Below are positions 16,725 to 25,778 of a stretch of DNA of 36,274 bases, one piece after another. The stretch's first letter is position 1; every line of letters starts with the position of its first letter. The stretch is from Myroides odoratimimus (lineage in GTDB: Bacteria; Bacteroidota; Bacteroidia; Flavobacteriales; Flavobacteriaceae). Location: NCBI RefSeq assembly GCF_001485415.1, contig NZ_BCMQ01000029.1:1-36274 (forward strand), given 5' to 3'. Position numbers and translations under genes: made by a program. The notes under the pieces were generated by a model, which was not told the DNA's origin, made no database searches, and was given only the letters and a program-made list of their open reading frames with translations.

Positions 16725-16775
16725 AGAATATTAAGGTTTTACTATAATTATTTTAATAGTTAACCTTAATATTCT
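16725..16775. repeat. 51-bp palindrome directly upstream of mobC
   Basis: AGAATATTAAGGTT (16725-16738) pairs perfectly over 14 bp with AACCTTAATATTCT (16762-16775). A second stem ACTAT/ATAGT (16741-16745 / 16756-16760) lies inside. It ends 6 bases before the mobC start. There is no T tract, so it is more likely an operator, a translation-controlling hairpin or an oriT-like arm than a terminator. Confidence 0.7.
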
Positions 16776-16781
16776 AAAATT

Positions 16782-18782
16782 ATGCAATCAGAAGACGATT
16801 TAAAAGCGCTTGCTAAAATCTTAGCATTTATACGAGCAGTAAGTATTATAATAATACTTATGCACCTATACTGGTACTGTTATTCTTTCTTTTTAAGTAT
16901 TGGAATAACACACAGAGTTGTAGATAGAATACTGGTCAACTTTAATCAAACAGCAGGACTGTTTTCTCATTTACTTTATACTAAACTCTTTTGTTTGGTT
17001 TTACTCTCTTTAAGCCTGTGGGGAGGCAAAGGCGTAAAACATGAAAAGATAACCGTTTCTAAAATAACTCTTGTTTTTACAGTTGGTGTTAATTTGTTCT
17101 TTTTCAATTTCTTCTTACTTGATTTTAACTACTCTTGGAGCGCTGTTCTTTATATATCAAGTACCTTTTTAGGTTATATTTTACTTCTTGTATCCGGAGC
17201 TTGGATTAGTAGGCTACTAAACGATAACCTTATGCAAGATGTATTCAATTTTGAAAACGAAAGTTTTATGCAGGAGACCAAGTTTATTGAAAATGAATAC
17301 TCCGTAAACCTACCTTCAAGATTCTACTACAAAGGAAAATGGAATAATGGTTGGATAAACATTGTTAATCCATTTAGGGCAACTATTGTGCTTGGAACTC
17401 CTGGTTCAGGTAAATCTTATGCTGTGGTAAATAGCTTTATCAAGCAACAAATTGAAAAAGGATTCTCCATGTATATCTATGATTTTAAATTCGATGATTT
17501 ATCAACCATCGCTTATAATCATCTATTACTTCACAAAGATAAATACGCTATTGCACCTAAGTTTTATGTCATAAACTTTGATGATCCAAGTCAGAGTCAT
17601 CGCTGCAATCCGATTAATCCGTCTTTTATGACAGATATATCTGATGCTTATGAATCAGCTTATACGATCATGCTGAATCTAAACCGCTCCTGGATACAAA
17701 AACAAGGGGATTTCTTTGTAGAGTCGCCTATTATTTTACTGGCTGCTATTATATGGTTTTTAAAGCTTTACCAAAATGGAAAATACTGCACTTTTCCTCA
17801 TGCTATTGAGCTACTTAATAAAAAATATGCAGATGTGTTTACCATACTTACCTCTTATTCTGATTTAGAAAATTACCTATCCCCTTTTATGGATGCTTGG
17901 GAAGGTGGAGCGCAGGATCAGTTACAAGGGCAAATAGCTTCTGCTAAAATACCGCTATCTCGTATGATATCTCCATCGCTGTATTGGGTAATGACAGGAG
18001 ATGATTTTACGTTGGATATCAATAATCCAGCAGCACCTAAAATACTATGTGTAGGTAACAATCCTGATCGTCAAAATATATATTCTGCGGCACTTGGACT
18101 TTATAACTCACGTATTGTAAAACTAATCAATAAAAAGGGACAGCTTAAAAGTTCTGTCATCATAGATGAATTACCAACCATTTACTTTAGAGGACTTGAT
18201 AACCTTATTGCTACAGCTCGTAGCAATAAAGTAGCGGTGTGTTTAGGGTTTCAAGATTTCTCACAGCTTAATAGAGATTACGGAGATAAAGAAAGTAAGG
18301 TAATTCAAAACACCGTTGGGAATATCTTCTCAGGTCAAGTTGTTGGAGATACTGCGAAAGCCTTATCAGAACGCTTTGGTAAAATCCTTCAAAAACGACA
18401 AAGCATATCCATTAATAGAAACGACCGCTCTACCTCCTTCTCTACCCAGCTTGATACCCTTATTCCTGCATCTAAAATAGCCACTCTTACCCAAGGAATG
18501 TTTGTAGGGGCTGTATCTGATAACTTTGATGAGCGTATAGAACAAAAGATATTTCACTCAGAGATAGTGGTTGATAATGACAAAGTTTCTAAAGAAATGA
18601 AAGGCTACCAAAAGATACCTCAGATAACTTCTTTCTTAGATGCTAAGGGAAATAATACCTTAGATGAAACGATTCAAGCTAATTACAGACAAGTTAAACT
18701 TGATATTGAATCAATTATTGAATCAGAGCTAAAACGCATTCAAAACGATTCTGAATTGGTTCATTTGATTAATAAGAAGTGA
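16782..18782 (+). CDS. mobC: Type IV coupling protein, TraG/VirD4-like (MobC)
   Basis: 666 residues. The N-terminal ~145 residues contain four hydrophobic segments (about 15-32, 62-80, 95-113, 121-140) that anchor it in the inner membrane. The ATPase domain has Walker A GTPGSGKS (205-212) and Walker B SSVIIDELPT with Asp462-Glu463, followed by ATARSNKVAVCLGFQDFSQL, the typical coupling-protein segment. It links the relaxase-DNA complex to the transfer channel and pumps DNA. In CTn341 this gene is the third of a mobABC operon; here it points away from mobA/mobB. A 51-bp palindrome precedes its ATG. Confidence 0.88.
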   Translation: MQSEDDLKALAKILAFIRAVSIIIILMHLYWYCYSFFLSIGITHRVVDRILVNFNQTAGLFSHLLYTKLFCLVLLSLSLWGGKGVKHEKITVSKITLVFTVGVNLFFFNFFLLDFNYSWSAVLYISSTFLGYILLLVSGAWISRLLNDNLMQDVFNFENESFMQETKFIENEYSVNLPSRFYYKGKWNNGWINIVNPFRATIVLGTPGSGKSYAVVNSFIKQQIEKGFSMYIYDFKFDDLSTIAYNHLLLHKDKYAIAPKFYVINFDDPSQSHRCNPINPSFMTDISDAYESAYTIMLNLNRSWIQKQGDFFVESPIILLAAIIWFLKLYQNGKYCTFPHAIELLNKKYADVFTILTSYSDLENYLSPFMDAWEGGAQDQLQGQIASAKIPLSRMISPSLYWVMTGDDFTLDINNPAAPKILCVGNNPDRQNIYSAALGLYNSRIVKLINKKGQLKSSVIIDELPTIYFRGLDNLIATARSNKVAVCLGFQDFSQLNRDYGDKESKVIQNTVGNIFSGQVVGDTAKALSERFGKILQKRQSISINRNDRSTSFSTQLDTLIPASKIATLTQGMFVGAVSDNFDERIEQKIFHSEIVVDNDKVSKEMKGYQKIPQITSFLDAKGNNTLDETIQANYRQVKLDIESIIESELKRIQNDSELVHLINKK

Positions 18783-18809
18783 TAAGTATTTCGTTTCAAT
18801 TTGTGCCAG

Positions 18810-18817
18810 TATTTTTG
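18810..18817 (+). promoter_or_regulatory. Possible -7 box in the mobC-radC gap
   Basis: TATTTTTG fits TAnnTTTG but lies about 240 bases before radC and lacks a clear -33 TTG. The rest of the gap (18818-19053) shows no gene. Confidence 0.25.
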
Positions 18818-19053
18818 ACGTACACTTTGGTCTTAAGATTACAATGATGGTTGGTGTTTTATAGTTATAACAGTAGTTGGTGTTTTTATTTTTTATCAAT
18901 TACCTCACTAAGCTAGGTAAGGCCTCGCGGTTCGCTAGCCAAAAAATTCCCCCATAAATGCTTGACCTTGTCTTCGCTTTATTGCGTTGCTTTTTGAGCT
19001 TGCTTAAGCTTTACCTATAGCTGCTCCATAATTAATTTAAAAAATATAATATT

Positions 19054-19524
19054 ATGGAAACTACAGTTTTAAAAAGCAATTGGTTAGTAGCATCAGAAGT
19101 TGAACTAATCTACAGAACAAAAATTAAAGCGTCTGAAAGACCACTAATTGATTCATCATATAGCGCTTTTAAAGTAGCATTAGAAGCGTGGAATCTAGAT
19201 AAGATAGAACTACTTGAACAATTCAAAGTACTTATGCTTTCTAATAACAATAGAGTACTTGGAGTTTATGAAATGTCATCAGGTGGTATTACCGGTACAG
19301 TTGTAGATGTGAGATTGCTATTCGCTGCCTTACTAAAATCTAAGAGCACGGCTTGCATCCTAGTACACAATCACCCCTCTGGGAAATTACAACCAAGTGA
19401 AGCTGATAAGCAGATAACAGCTAAGATTAAACAAGCAAGTCAATTGCTTGATATTGCTCTTTTAGATCATTTAATAATAACACCTGAGAGTTATTACTCT
19501 TTTGCAGATGAAGGCGTCTTATGA
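19054..19524 (+). CDS. radC: RadC-like JAB-domain protein (element-borne)
   Basis: 156 residues, the short form of RadC found on Bacteroidetes mobile elements, lacking the N-terminal helix-hairpin-helix of chromosomal RadC. The JAMM metal site is intact: VHNHPSGKLQPSEAD, with His105, His107, Ser109 and Asp118. Upstream, MLSNNNRVLGVYEMSSGGIT is also family-typical. The biochemical role of such proteins is unsettled; they are common next to conjugation genes. It stands alone, converging on the AraC gene with 13 bases between the stop codons. Confidence 0.85.
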   Translation: METTVLKSNWLVASEVELIYRTKIKASERPLIDSSYSAFKVALEAWNLDKIELLEQFKVLMLSNNNRVLGVYEMSSGGITGTVVDVRLLFAALLKSKSTACILVHNHPSGKLQPSEADKQITAKIKQASQLLDIALLDHLIITPESYYSFADEGVL

Positions 19525-19537
19525 CGCTTTCATTTAA

Positions 19538-20476
19538 TTACAACATAGTGTATTTCTTTGGCTTTACTCCTATGTGTTTTTCAAAAACTTGTGAAAAATG
19601 ACTCAAATTAGTAAAGCCTAAATAATAACCTACCTCTGACACTGAAAGCTTTTCCTCTTTTAATAAGCGAGCAGCTTCTTTAATACGGAACTCCTGGTAA
19701 TAATTAAACAATGTACTACCAAAAACTTGTTTAAACAAACGTTGTAACTTTGATAAACTCATATTAGATATCTCCACCAATTCCTTCAATTGAGGAGCTC
19801 GAGTGAGATCCTTTAGAATCAAATCTCTGATATTGTAAATAGTTTGAATATCATGATTATTTAAAGCATATAAATATCTATTATCTCTCTTTTCAAGTTG
19901 ATATAATAAACTACAGATAATTTGCTCTGCTTTGATTTTTAAATAAAATAACTCAAAGCTTTCATATACACTTGAATCCATAATCTCCTTTAGTATAATA
20001 CTAAGATCAGGATACAATAATTGTTCAAAGAGCAAAGGCTGATTGTTTTCAAGTAGTCCTTTAATAATAGGTGAATGCTCTTCTCTTCCCAATTGATTTT
20101 TTAAATAGTTGGCATCTATTTCAATATTTATTGAGCTATCACAATCAATTACAATTGTATCTTCTGTATTTATTCTACTTGTTGCTATTAATACACGTGG
20201 AATATCTTTTACTTTTCCTTCTAAAGTACTATCACTTAATATTCCCTGAAATTTAAACAGTATAATCTTATTTTCTGACAACAATTCTGGATTATTAATC
20301 GATATCTCTTTGTTTAATTTATAATCCGTTATCAGTATTCTTATGTTTTCATTTAAATAATAACCAATGCAATAGCCAACTCCTTTATCAGAAGGAATAT
20401 CAATACGTCCTTTTTCTATTTGTATATCTAAATACTTAGCCAACTCAGTAAAAACTCGAGGTACAGTTATAGTCAT
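19538..20476 (-). CDS. AraC-family regulator divergent from the MFS gene
   Basis: 312 residues. The C-terminal ~100 residues are an AraC DNA-binding domain: LKELVEISNMSLSKLQRLFK for the first HTH and LSVSEVGYYLGFTNLSHFSQ followed by FEKHIGVKPKKY for the second. The N-terminal ~200 residues show no clear known domain and probably sense a ligand. It is divergent from the MFS gene, and the 139-base gap between the two starts contains two near-identical 14-bp sites spaced 21 bp. It is therefore the likely activator of the transporter. Confidence 0.85.
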   Translation of the reverse strand: MTITVPRVFTELAKYLDIQIEKGRIDIPSDKGVGYCIGYYLNENIRILITDYKLNKEISINNPELLSENKIILFKFQGILSDSTLEGKVKDIPRVLIATSRINTEDTIVIDCDSSINIEIDANYLKNQLGREEHSPIIKGLLENNQPLLFEQLLYPDLSIILKEIMDSSVYESFELFYLKIKAEQIICSLLYQLEKRDNRYLYALNNHDIQTIYNIRDLILKDLTRAPQLKELVEISNMSLSKLQRLFKQVFGSTLFNYYQEFRIKEAARLLKEEKLSVSEVGYYLGFTNLSHFSQVFEKHIGVKPKKYTML

Positions 20477-20493
20477 CTTCTTAATTTGAAATT

Positions 20494-20552
20494 ATACAGC
20501 TATTTTATGCTATAATACAACTATTTTACTCCAAAAACAACATTTAATTTTG
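20494..20552 (+). promoter_or_regulatory. AraC operator and promoter of the MFS gene
   Basis: ATACAGCTATTTTA (20494-20507) and ATACAACTATTTTA (20515-20528) are direct repeats with one mismatch, 21 bp apart. The -7 box TAATTTTG (20545-20552) follows 30 bases after the start of the second copy. The layout matches that of the first AraC unit at 1215-1277, though the half-site sequence is different. Confidence 0.65.
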
Positions 20553-20615
20553 TCCAGAAGTTTGATTGTCAAAATAAATCAAACAAATCCATTCATCATT
20601 AAATCATCATTAAAC

Positions 20616-21800
20616 ATGAAATTAAAACTAAATAAACTTTGGATAGTAATATTAATTGTAGCCTTAAATTCAATTGGTTTTTCGATTGTAATTCCTATTC
20701 TTCCCTTTCTTTTAGATAGTTATTTAACGCCTGAGAAAATCGTTTTTGGAATGGGATTTTTATTTTCTATATATGCTATATGTTCATTTATTGCCGCTCC
20801 TATTCTTGGTGCATTAAGTGATAAATATGGCAGAAAACCTATTCTTATTATTAGCCTTTTAGGTTCAGTTCTTGGATATATCTTCTTAGGAATTGGCGGG
20901 GCGCTCTGGGTACTTTTTCTAGGCCGTATTATAGATGGATTAACCGCTGGAAATATAAGTGTACTATTTGCTTATATATCAGACAATACAAAATATGAAG
21001 AACGTTCTAAATGGTATGGATATATTGGTGCCGCTATGGGAATAGGCAAAATTGGAGGGCCTACTCTAGGAGCCTTTCTAAGTAATATCTCTATGGCTTT
21101 ACCCTTTTATCTAACAGCTCTTTTATTGTTTATCTCAACATTAGCAGTTTATTTCTTCCTACCTGAATCAGTATCAATTGAGCAGAAAAATCAAAAATTA
21201 GAATTAAACAATCTTAACCCATTTAAACTATTAGTAAATACATTGTCTATAAAATCAGTAAAGAATTTACTTATAATAGGTGTACTGTTCTATATAACAA
21301 TTACAGTATTTCAATTCAATATGACACTTTTTCTAAAAGACATTTATTCATTAAATACCTTGTACATAGGTATACTCTTAGCTATAGTAGGAATTATTGA
21401 AATTTTATCAAGAGGTATACTACTTCCTTGGCTAATAAAAATTTATCCTCAAAAAAGAGTAACAATAATAGGTTTAATTACTCTGGCACTTGGTTTCACA
21501 TGTATTGTTTGCAGTATATATGTATATTCTCTTGCCTTAATTAGTATAGCAGTAATCTTAATAATATTAGGTGAAGGGCTTTTTGAACCTACTTACCTGA
21601 CTAACCTCTCAGAACAAACATCAGAAAATGATCAAGGTAAAATACAAGGCGTTAATCAGAGTTTACAGTCTCTAATTAATATTGCAATTCCTATTTTAGC
21701 AAGTTCAATTTATTTTTACAGCGCTAGTCTACTTTATATAAGCGCAATAGCAATTCTTATTATAGCCTTACTATTATTCAATAGAAAATCACAATTATAA
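20616..21800 (+). CDS. MFS efflux transporter (TetA/Bcr-like)
   Basis: 394 residues with about 12 hydrophobic segments. The first two are followed by the MFS loop 2-3 signature GALSDKYGRKPILIISLLG. LPFLLDSYL and FLPESVS segments also fit the drug/H+ antiporter group that includes TetA. I chose ATG at 20616 (MKLKLNKLW). An upstream in-frame TTG at 20550 lies inside the -7 box and would not be transcribed. The substrate is unknown; the adjacent AraC regulator suggests an inducible efflux pump for a toxic small molecule. A strong terminator follows. Confidence 0.85.
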   Translation: MKLKLNKLWIVILIVALNSIGFSIVIPILPFLLDSYLTPEKIVFGMGFLFSIYAICSFIAAPILGALSDKYGRKPILIISLLGSVLGYIFLGIGGALWVLFLGRIIDGLTAGNISVLFAYISDNTKYEERSKWYGYIGAAMGIGKIGGPTLGAFLSNISMALPFYLTALLLFISTLAVYFFLPESVSIEQKNQKLELNNLNPFKLLVNTLSIKSVKNLLIIGVLFYITITVFQFNMTLFLKDIYSLNTLYIGILLAIVGIIEILSRGILLPWLIKIYPQKRVTIIGLITLALGFTCIVCSIYVYSLALISIAVILIILGEGLFEPTYLTNLSEQTSENDQGKIQGVNQSLQSLINIAIPILASSIYFYSASLLYISAIAILIIALLLFNRKSQL

Positions 21801-21825
21801 AACATACTGATTTACAGTACAATAA

Positions 21826-21858
21826 AAAGAAGTTATCTAGAGATTAGATAACTTCTTT
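21826..21858. terminator. Bidirectional terminator between the MFS gene and topB
   Basis: AAAGAAGTTATCT (21826-21838) pairs perfectly over 13 bp with AGATAACTTCTTT (21846-21858) around a 7-base loop, between converging genes. Confidence 0.8.
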
Positions 21859-21879
21859 ACTTTGTTTACATGTGATTAC

Positions 21880-23943
21880 TTATTTTTTAAATTCAAAACC
21901 AGTTGTATAATCTTCTTTTAAAACGATAAAGGCATCAAAGCTATTACCTGACTTACTTACTAAGCCTTTAAGGAGTTTAGTCTTTCTATGCTCTAGTAAA
22001 TCTGTTATATCATCTACTGAGAGTTTAATTCCGCATATCTCTCTAAACAATATCCAATCGCATTCTATATCTAAACATTTAACCACCTTTTCTCTTATCT
22101 GAAGTATATTTTGTTTACACTTAGGACAAGATAGATGATCTGTTTCACTGTTTTGACTAATTAATAGGAGCTCTGCTGTAATCTCTGTGGTATAATCTTC
22201 AATTTGCCTGTGGAAGTCTTCCATATTGGTTTTATTCTCTTCAATGGCTTTAAAATCAGATTCCCATTTAGCTGTTAACAGTACATCAGAGATAAGTTTA
22301 TCTTTGACAATCTCATATACTTTAAGACCTTTCTCTGTTGGAACAAGTGACTTTGCTTTTCTTGTAATATACTCTCTTTTTAAAAGCGTTTCAATAATAG
22401 AAGCCCTTGTAGCTGCTGTTCCAATACCTGTATCTTTTATAACGCTTTGAAGCGATTTATCTTCTACTTCTCTAGAAGCATTTTCCATAGCTGACAGAAG
22501 TGTACTTTCTGTATAAAGAGGTTTAGGTCGTGTGGATTTTTCAAGAGTTTTGACTTCTCTTATTTTTAGTTTATTGCCTTGTTTTAAATCAGGTAAATCA
22601 GCAAGTATCTCTTTTTCATTATTTACTAACTCTTTTCTTATCTCTCGCCATCCAAGTTCCATAATTGAAATGGATTTAAAACTAAACTCATAATCTAAGA
22701 CGCTTAAACTAACTTCCGTTTGTTGTTTGTAACAAGGTTCAGACACCGACTCCCATACGCGTTGCGCAATCAAATGATAAATACTCTCTTCCTTATTGCT
22801 AATAGCTGAAGGAAGTCTGTCTGTGGTTAATAGTCCGTGATGATCGGTAACCTTTACATCATTAACAATCTTTTTGTTAAGCCTTGTTATTTTTAATTTT
22901 AAAAGATTATTACTATACCTTTTATCATCAGAGAGTATTTGTAAAAGTTTGGGGATTTCAGTCCATAAATCCTCTGGAATATACTTACTCGAGGTTCTCG
23001 GATAAGTGATGAACTTCTTTTCATATAAACTCTGAGCAATACTAAGAGTCTCATCTGCTGAGAACCCAAAGAGTTCATTGGCTCTTTTTTGAAGTGAGGT
23101 TAAATCAAAAAGCAGTGGAGACTCTTCTTTAATTGTCTTTGTTTCTACTTTTTCAATTTTAACCTCACTTTGTTTTTCAATAAGTTTGAGCGCTTGTTCT
23201 GCCTTTTGTTTGTCTTCCCACTTTTCATTTGAGTATGATTTAAATATGATCCCTTCTTTTTGATGTTGAAGTTCTATTTGATAGAACAGTTTCTTTTTAA
23301 AGGACATATTCTCTAAATACCGTTTACAAATGAGACTGAGCGTTGGGGTTTGTACTCTACCGAGTGAATACACTGAATCATTCATTGATACGGTAAGCGC
23401 CTGAGAGGCATTAATCCCAACAAGCCAATCAGCTCTACTTCTACTGTGTCCCGCTCTAAAAAGCCCATCAAATTCACTTCCTTCTTTTAGGTTTTGAAGT
23501 CCAACATTTATAGCTTTTTCAGTAAGTGAACTTATCCAAAGTCTTTTAAAGGGTTTAGTACAGTTTAGGTATTGAAGAATATATCTAGCGATTAGCTCTC
23601 CTTCCCTACCTGCATCAGTGGCTATGATAATCTCCTTACACGCTTTAAAGAGTGTATCAATTACTTTAAGCTGTTTTAAAGCTCCAGGATCTGAAGTGTA
23701 TTTGTTCCCTTTTTTAATCTTTCTTGGAAGTAACAAATAAGAACGAGGTAAGATTGGCAGAGCTTCTCTTTTAAAACCCTGAAAACCATAGTCCTCAGGC
23801 ATAGCCAGCGATACTAAATGTCCAATAGCCCAGGTAACACAGTAACCGTTTCCTTCAATATATCCATCCTTTTTTGTTTTAGCTCCAACAAGCATCGCTA
23901 TCTCCCTAGCTACACTTGGTTTTTCTGCAAGAATTACAATCAT
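21880..23943 (-). CDS. topB: DNA topoisomerase III (TopB), element-borne
   Basis: 687 residues from ATG at 23943 (MIVILAEKPSVAREIA, the canonical TopB start); an in-frame TTG three codons earlier is less likely. The TOPRIM part contains AEKPS (Glu7) and ATDAGREGEL (Asp110). YSLGRVQTPTL follows, and the catalytic tyrosine is in FITYPRTSS (Tyr314). Near the C-terminus CPKC and a later Cys pair form a zinc-ribbon-like element. The enzyme relaxes and decatenates single-strand-containing DNA. Element-borne TopB is standard in Bacteroidetes conjugative elements (the exc product of CTnDOT is a relative). It lies 11 bases after the DUF3945 gene in the same operon. Confidence 0.9.
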   Translation of the reverse strand: MIVILAEKPSVAREIAMLVGAKTKKDGYIEGNGYCVTWAIGHLVSLAMPEDYGFQGFKREALPILPRSYLLLPRKIKKGNKYTSDPGALKQLKVIDTLFKACKEIIIATDAGREGELIARYILQYLNCTKPFKRLWISSLTEKAINVGLQNLKEGSEFDGLFRAGHSRSRADWLVGINASQALTVSMNDSVYSLGRVQTPTLSLICKRYLENMSFKKKLFYQIELQHQKEGIIFKSYSNEKWEDKQKAEQALKLIEKQSEVKIEKVETKTIKEESPLLFDLTSLQKRANELFGFSADETLSIAQSLYEKKFITYPRTSSKYIPEDLWTEIPKLLQILSDDKRYSNNLLKLKITRLNKKIVNDVKVTDHHGLLTTDRLPSAISNKEESIYHLIAQRVWESVSEPCYKQQTEVSLSVLDYEFSFKSISIMELGWREIRKELVNNEKEILADLPDLKQGNKLKIREVKTLEKSTRPKPLYTESTLLSAMENASREVEDKSLQSVIKDTGIGTAATRASIIETLLKREYITRKAKSLVPTEKGLKVYEIVKDKLISDVLLTAKWESDFKAIEENKTNMEDFHRQIEDYTTEITAELLLISQNSETDHLSCPKCKQNILQIREKVVKCLDIECDWILFREICGIKLSVDDITDLLEHRKTKLLKGLVSKSGNSFDAFIVLKEDYTTGFEFKK

Positions 23944-23954
23944 AGTCTTCAATT

Positions 23955-25274
23955 TTAAATTTTACGTCCCTTTGATTTTTTAGGTTCATCCACTTGTTTT
24001 TCTGACTGCGATTGAGCTTTTGATTGTTCCTCTTTATTTGGATTTTGAAACGAGAAGTCAGCCTGTTTAGTTTCTTTGTTATACGTTACATAGCCTTGAT
24101 ACGTGTTTCCTCTTTTATCCAACAAATCTTTAATGTAAACAGCTTTGCCTTCCAATAAATCGCTTTGCTGTTTTTCAGTAAGCTCTTTACCTCTAAAGGT
24201 TTTCAGGTCATCTGATAACTGAGATTGATTTTGACTTTGCGATTGGCTATGACTTCGTTTGTTCGTGTTATCAAATAAAAACTCAATATGCCCTTTAGCT
24301 GCGTTAAACTGAATCTCAGCATTAAATAAATTCCCTTTAGCAGAAGTCATTCCTTCTACACGTAGAGGTTTACCTTCTTTTAAGGTTTGGAGCTGTTCTT
24401 CACTTAGTACAATACCTTTTACTTCTTTAGGGAGTTGCATCTTTTCAACTCTAGTCACAACAAGGTTATTGGTTAATCTATCCACACTTACAACCGATGG
24501 AATCATTTCCTTGGTAGTTGGATGAACAAGATCCACTACCCTACCCATATTACCAGTTTTTAAAAGGTTGTGCTTATCTTGTTTAGAAAACTCATGTCCA
24601 TAAAGTGGTACATTTAAGTTTGGATATTTCTTTACGCCTTCTAGCGCCATAACTACTTTACCTTCTTCGTTTTTCTGTAAAGACAATCTTGCATCAAGTG
24701 AAAATACAGCTGAACCTAAATCTAAATTTACAGCTACTAAATCATTTGTTTTATAACCTTGTAAAAGTGGTTCTAATAAATCCATTTCTTGAAGCTTCTC
24801 TTTTGAAAGCCCAAGCCTTGAGAGTGAATCCCAATCAATGTCCTTGATGTCAAACTTATTGGAGCTATACTGCTCCTGCTCCTTTGTTGGTTCAGCAACT
24901 TTATTCTCTTTCTTAGGCACGTTTCCTATCTCTGTTATTTGATGTTTTAAAAACAACTCGTGCGCAGGTCCTGATTGCTTAAGTTCCTTTTGCATTTGGT
25001 TAGCCATTTTGATGGTCAATAGCTCCGGAACTCTAAAAAAAGTAAACTGAGTTGGGTTTTTAAGTTGACTGAAAAAATTAGAAAAGAAGTTGGAAAAGAA
25101 ATCCCCATGTCGATCAACTTTTAAAAATTGATTTTGATTCTTTTTAGTTGGTGGGACTGTTTCAAGTTTTCCATCTTTATCTAATCCTTTTACTACCTGA
25201 ATCTTATTCTTTGTTTTGTCATTAACAAGAAGCACATCATGCTCTACTTGTCTTTCTGTAGTTTCTGTACTCAT
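23955..25274 (-). CDS. DUF3945/DUF4099-type element protein
   Basis: 439 residues. It has the typical middle region with VNLDLGSAVFSLDARLSLQ and repeats of LSEEQLQTLKEGKPLRVEGM versus LTEKQQSDLLEGKAVYIKDL, each followed by a G-N-x-F/Y-x-A/G strand, as in DUF3945 proteins. An odd local repeat FFSNFFSNFFS occurs near residue 60. The C-terminus is Gln/Ser-rich and basic (SQSQSQNQSQ; KPKKSKGRKI). Proteins of this type nearly always precede topB on Bacteroidetes elements, but their function is unknown. No catalytic motif is seen. Confidence 0.8.
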   Translation of the reverse strand: MSTETTERQVEHDVLLVNDKTKNKIQVVKGLDKDGKLETVPPTKKNQNQFLKVDRHGDFFSNFFSNFFSQLKNPTQFTFFRVPELLTIKMANQMQKELKQSGPAHELFLKHQITEIGNVPKKENKVAEPTKEQEQYSSNKFDIKDIDWDSLSRLGLSKEKLQEMDLLEPLLQGYKTNDLVAVNLDLGSAVFSLDARLSLQKNEEGKVVMALEGVKKYPNLNVPLYGHEFSKQDKHNLLKTGNMGRVVDLVHPTTKEMIPSVVSVDRLTNNLVVTRVEKMQLPKEVKGIVLSEEQLQTLKEGKPLRVEGMTSAKGNLFNAEIQFNAAKGHIEFLFDNTNKRSHSQSQSQNQSQLSDDLKTFRGKELTEKQQSDLLEGKAVYIKDLLDKRGNTYQGYVTYNKETKQADFSFQNPNKEEQSKAQSQSEKQVDEPKKSKGRKI

Positions 25275-25307
25275 AATACCTAGTTTTAAATGATTAAAAA
25301 CTTAAAA

Positions 25308-25368
25308 CTAAAGCCAAGAGACCTTGATAAGTAAATAGCATGCTTTAATGGTTACTCTTGGCCTTTAG
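25308..25368 (-). terminator. Long-loop hairpin between the HTH gene and the DUF3945 gene
   Basis: CTAAAGCCAAGAG (25308-25320) pairs with CTCTTGGCCTTTAG (25355-25368) with one bulged C. On the minus strand it comes right after the HTH stop codon and is followed by T-rich DNA. It may partly uncouple the HTH gene from DUF3945-topB. Confidence 0.45.
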
Positions 25369-25371
25369 CTG

Positions 25372-25671
25372 CTATTTACTTCTTCTTACTGGGTTTTTAA
25401 AGCATTCTCTGATAAACTGATTGACATCAGAACGTTTATAGTAGAGTTTACCACTAATAGTGTAGTATGGGAGTTTACCATCTGAGCGGTAACGCTGTAA
25501 TGAGCGAGGGCTTATTTTAAAAAGTGCCATTACATCTTGACTGTCTAAAAGCTCTTCTCCATCTATAGTTTGAGTTTTTATAGGGAGGTCTTTTATATGT
25601 TCTGACAAATGATCGAAGCGTGTCATAATACGCTCCATCCATAAAAGGAATTCTATACGATCTATATTCAT
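25372..25671 (-). CDS. Excisionase-like helix-turn-helix protein
   Basis: 99 residues. The C-terminal part LLDSQDVMALFKISPRSLQR followed by YRSDGKLPYYTISGKLYYKR is a winged-helix HTH_17/excisionase-type domain; the N-terminal ~30 residues form a charged helix. Small proteins like this are usual on CTnDOT-type elements, where they act in excision or as regulators of the excision/topB operon. No integrase is near, so a specific Xis role cannot be claimed. It is read toward the DUF3945 and topB genes. Confidence 0.8.
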   Translation of the reverse strand: MNIDRIEFLLWMERIMTRFDHLSEHIKDLPIKTQTIDGEELLDSQDVMALFKISPRSLQRYRSDGKLPYYTISGKLYYKRSDVNQFIRECFKNPVRRSK

Positions 25672-25684
25672 AATGTTAGAATTT

Positions 25685-25772
25685 AATGGGTTAATTAAAT
25701 TTGTTAGCTAACGTTACAAATGAACAGAGCTTGGTAGAATAAATCTGCCAAGCTCTGCCAATGGGTTAATTA
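25685..25772. repeat. 13-bp direct repeats flanking a hairpin
   Basis: AATGGGTTAATTA occurs at 25685-25697 and 25760-25772. The hairpin at 25726-25756 lies between them. A palindrome GTTAGCTAAC (25703-25712) sits next to the first copy. The repeats mark the junction between the conserved element operon and the Septu-like module. Confidence 0.6.
25726..25756 (-). terminator. Probable terminator of the Septu-like operon
   Basis: AGAGCTTGGTAGA (25726-25738) pairs with TCTGCCAAGCTCT (25744-25756), a 13-bp stem with one G-T pair and a 5-base loop. It begins 22 bases after the HNH stop codon. The T tract is weak. Confidence 0.6.
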
Positions 25773-25778
25773 TTTACA

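Noticed and set aside
20550..20615. Upstream TTG start for the MFS gene
   Set aside because: The TTG lies within the TAATTTTG -7 box, so it would not be in the transcript; ATG at 20616 fits the family start.
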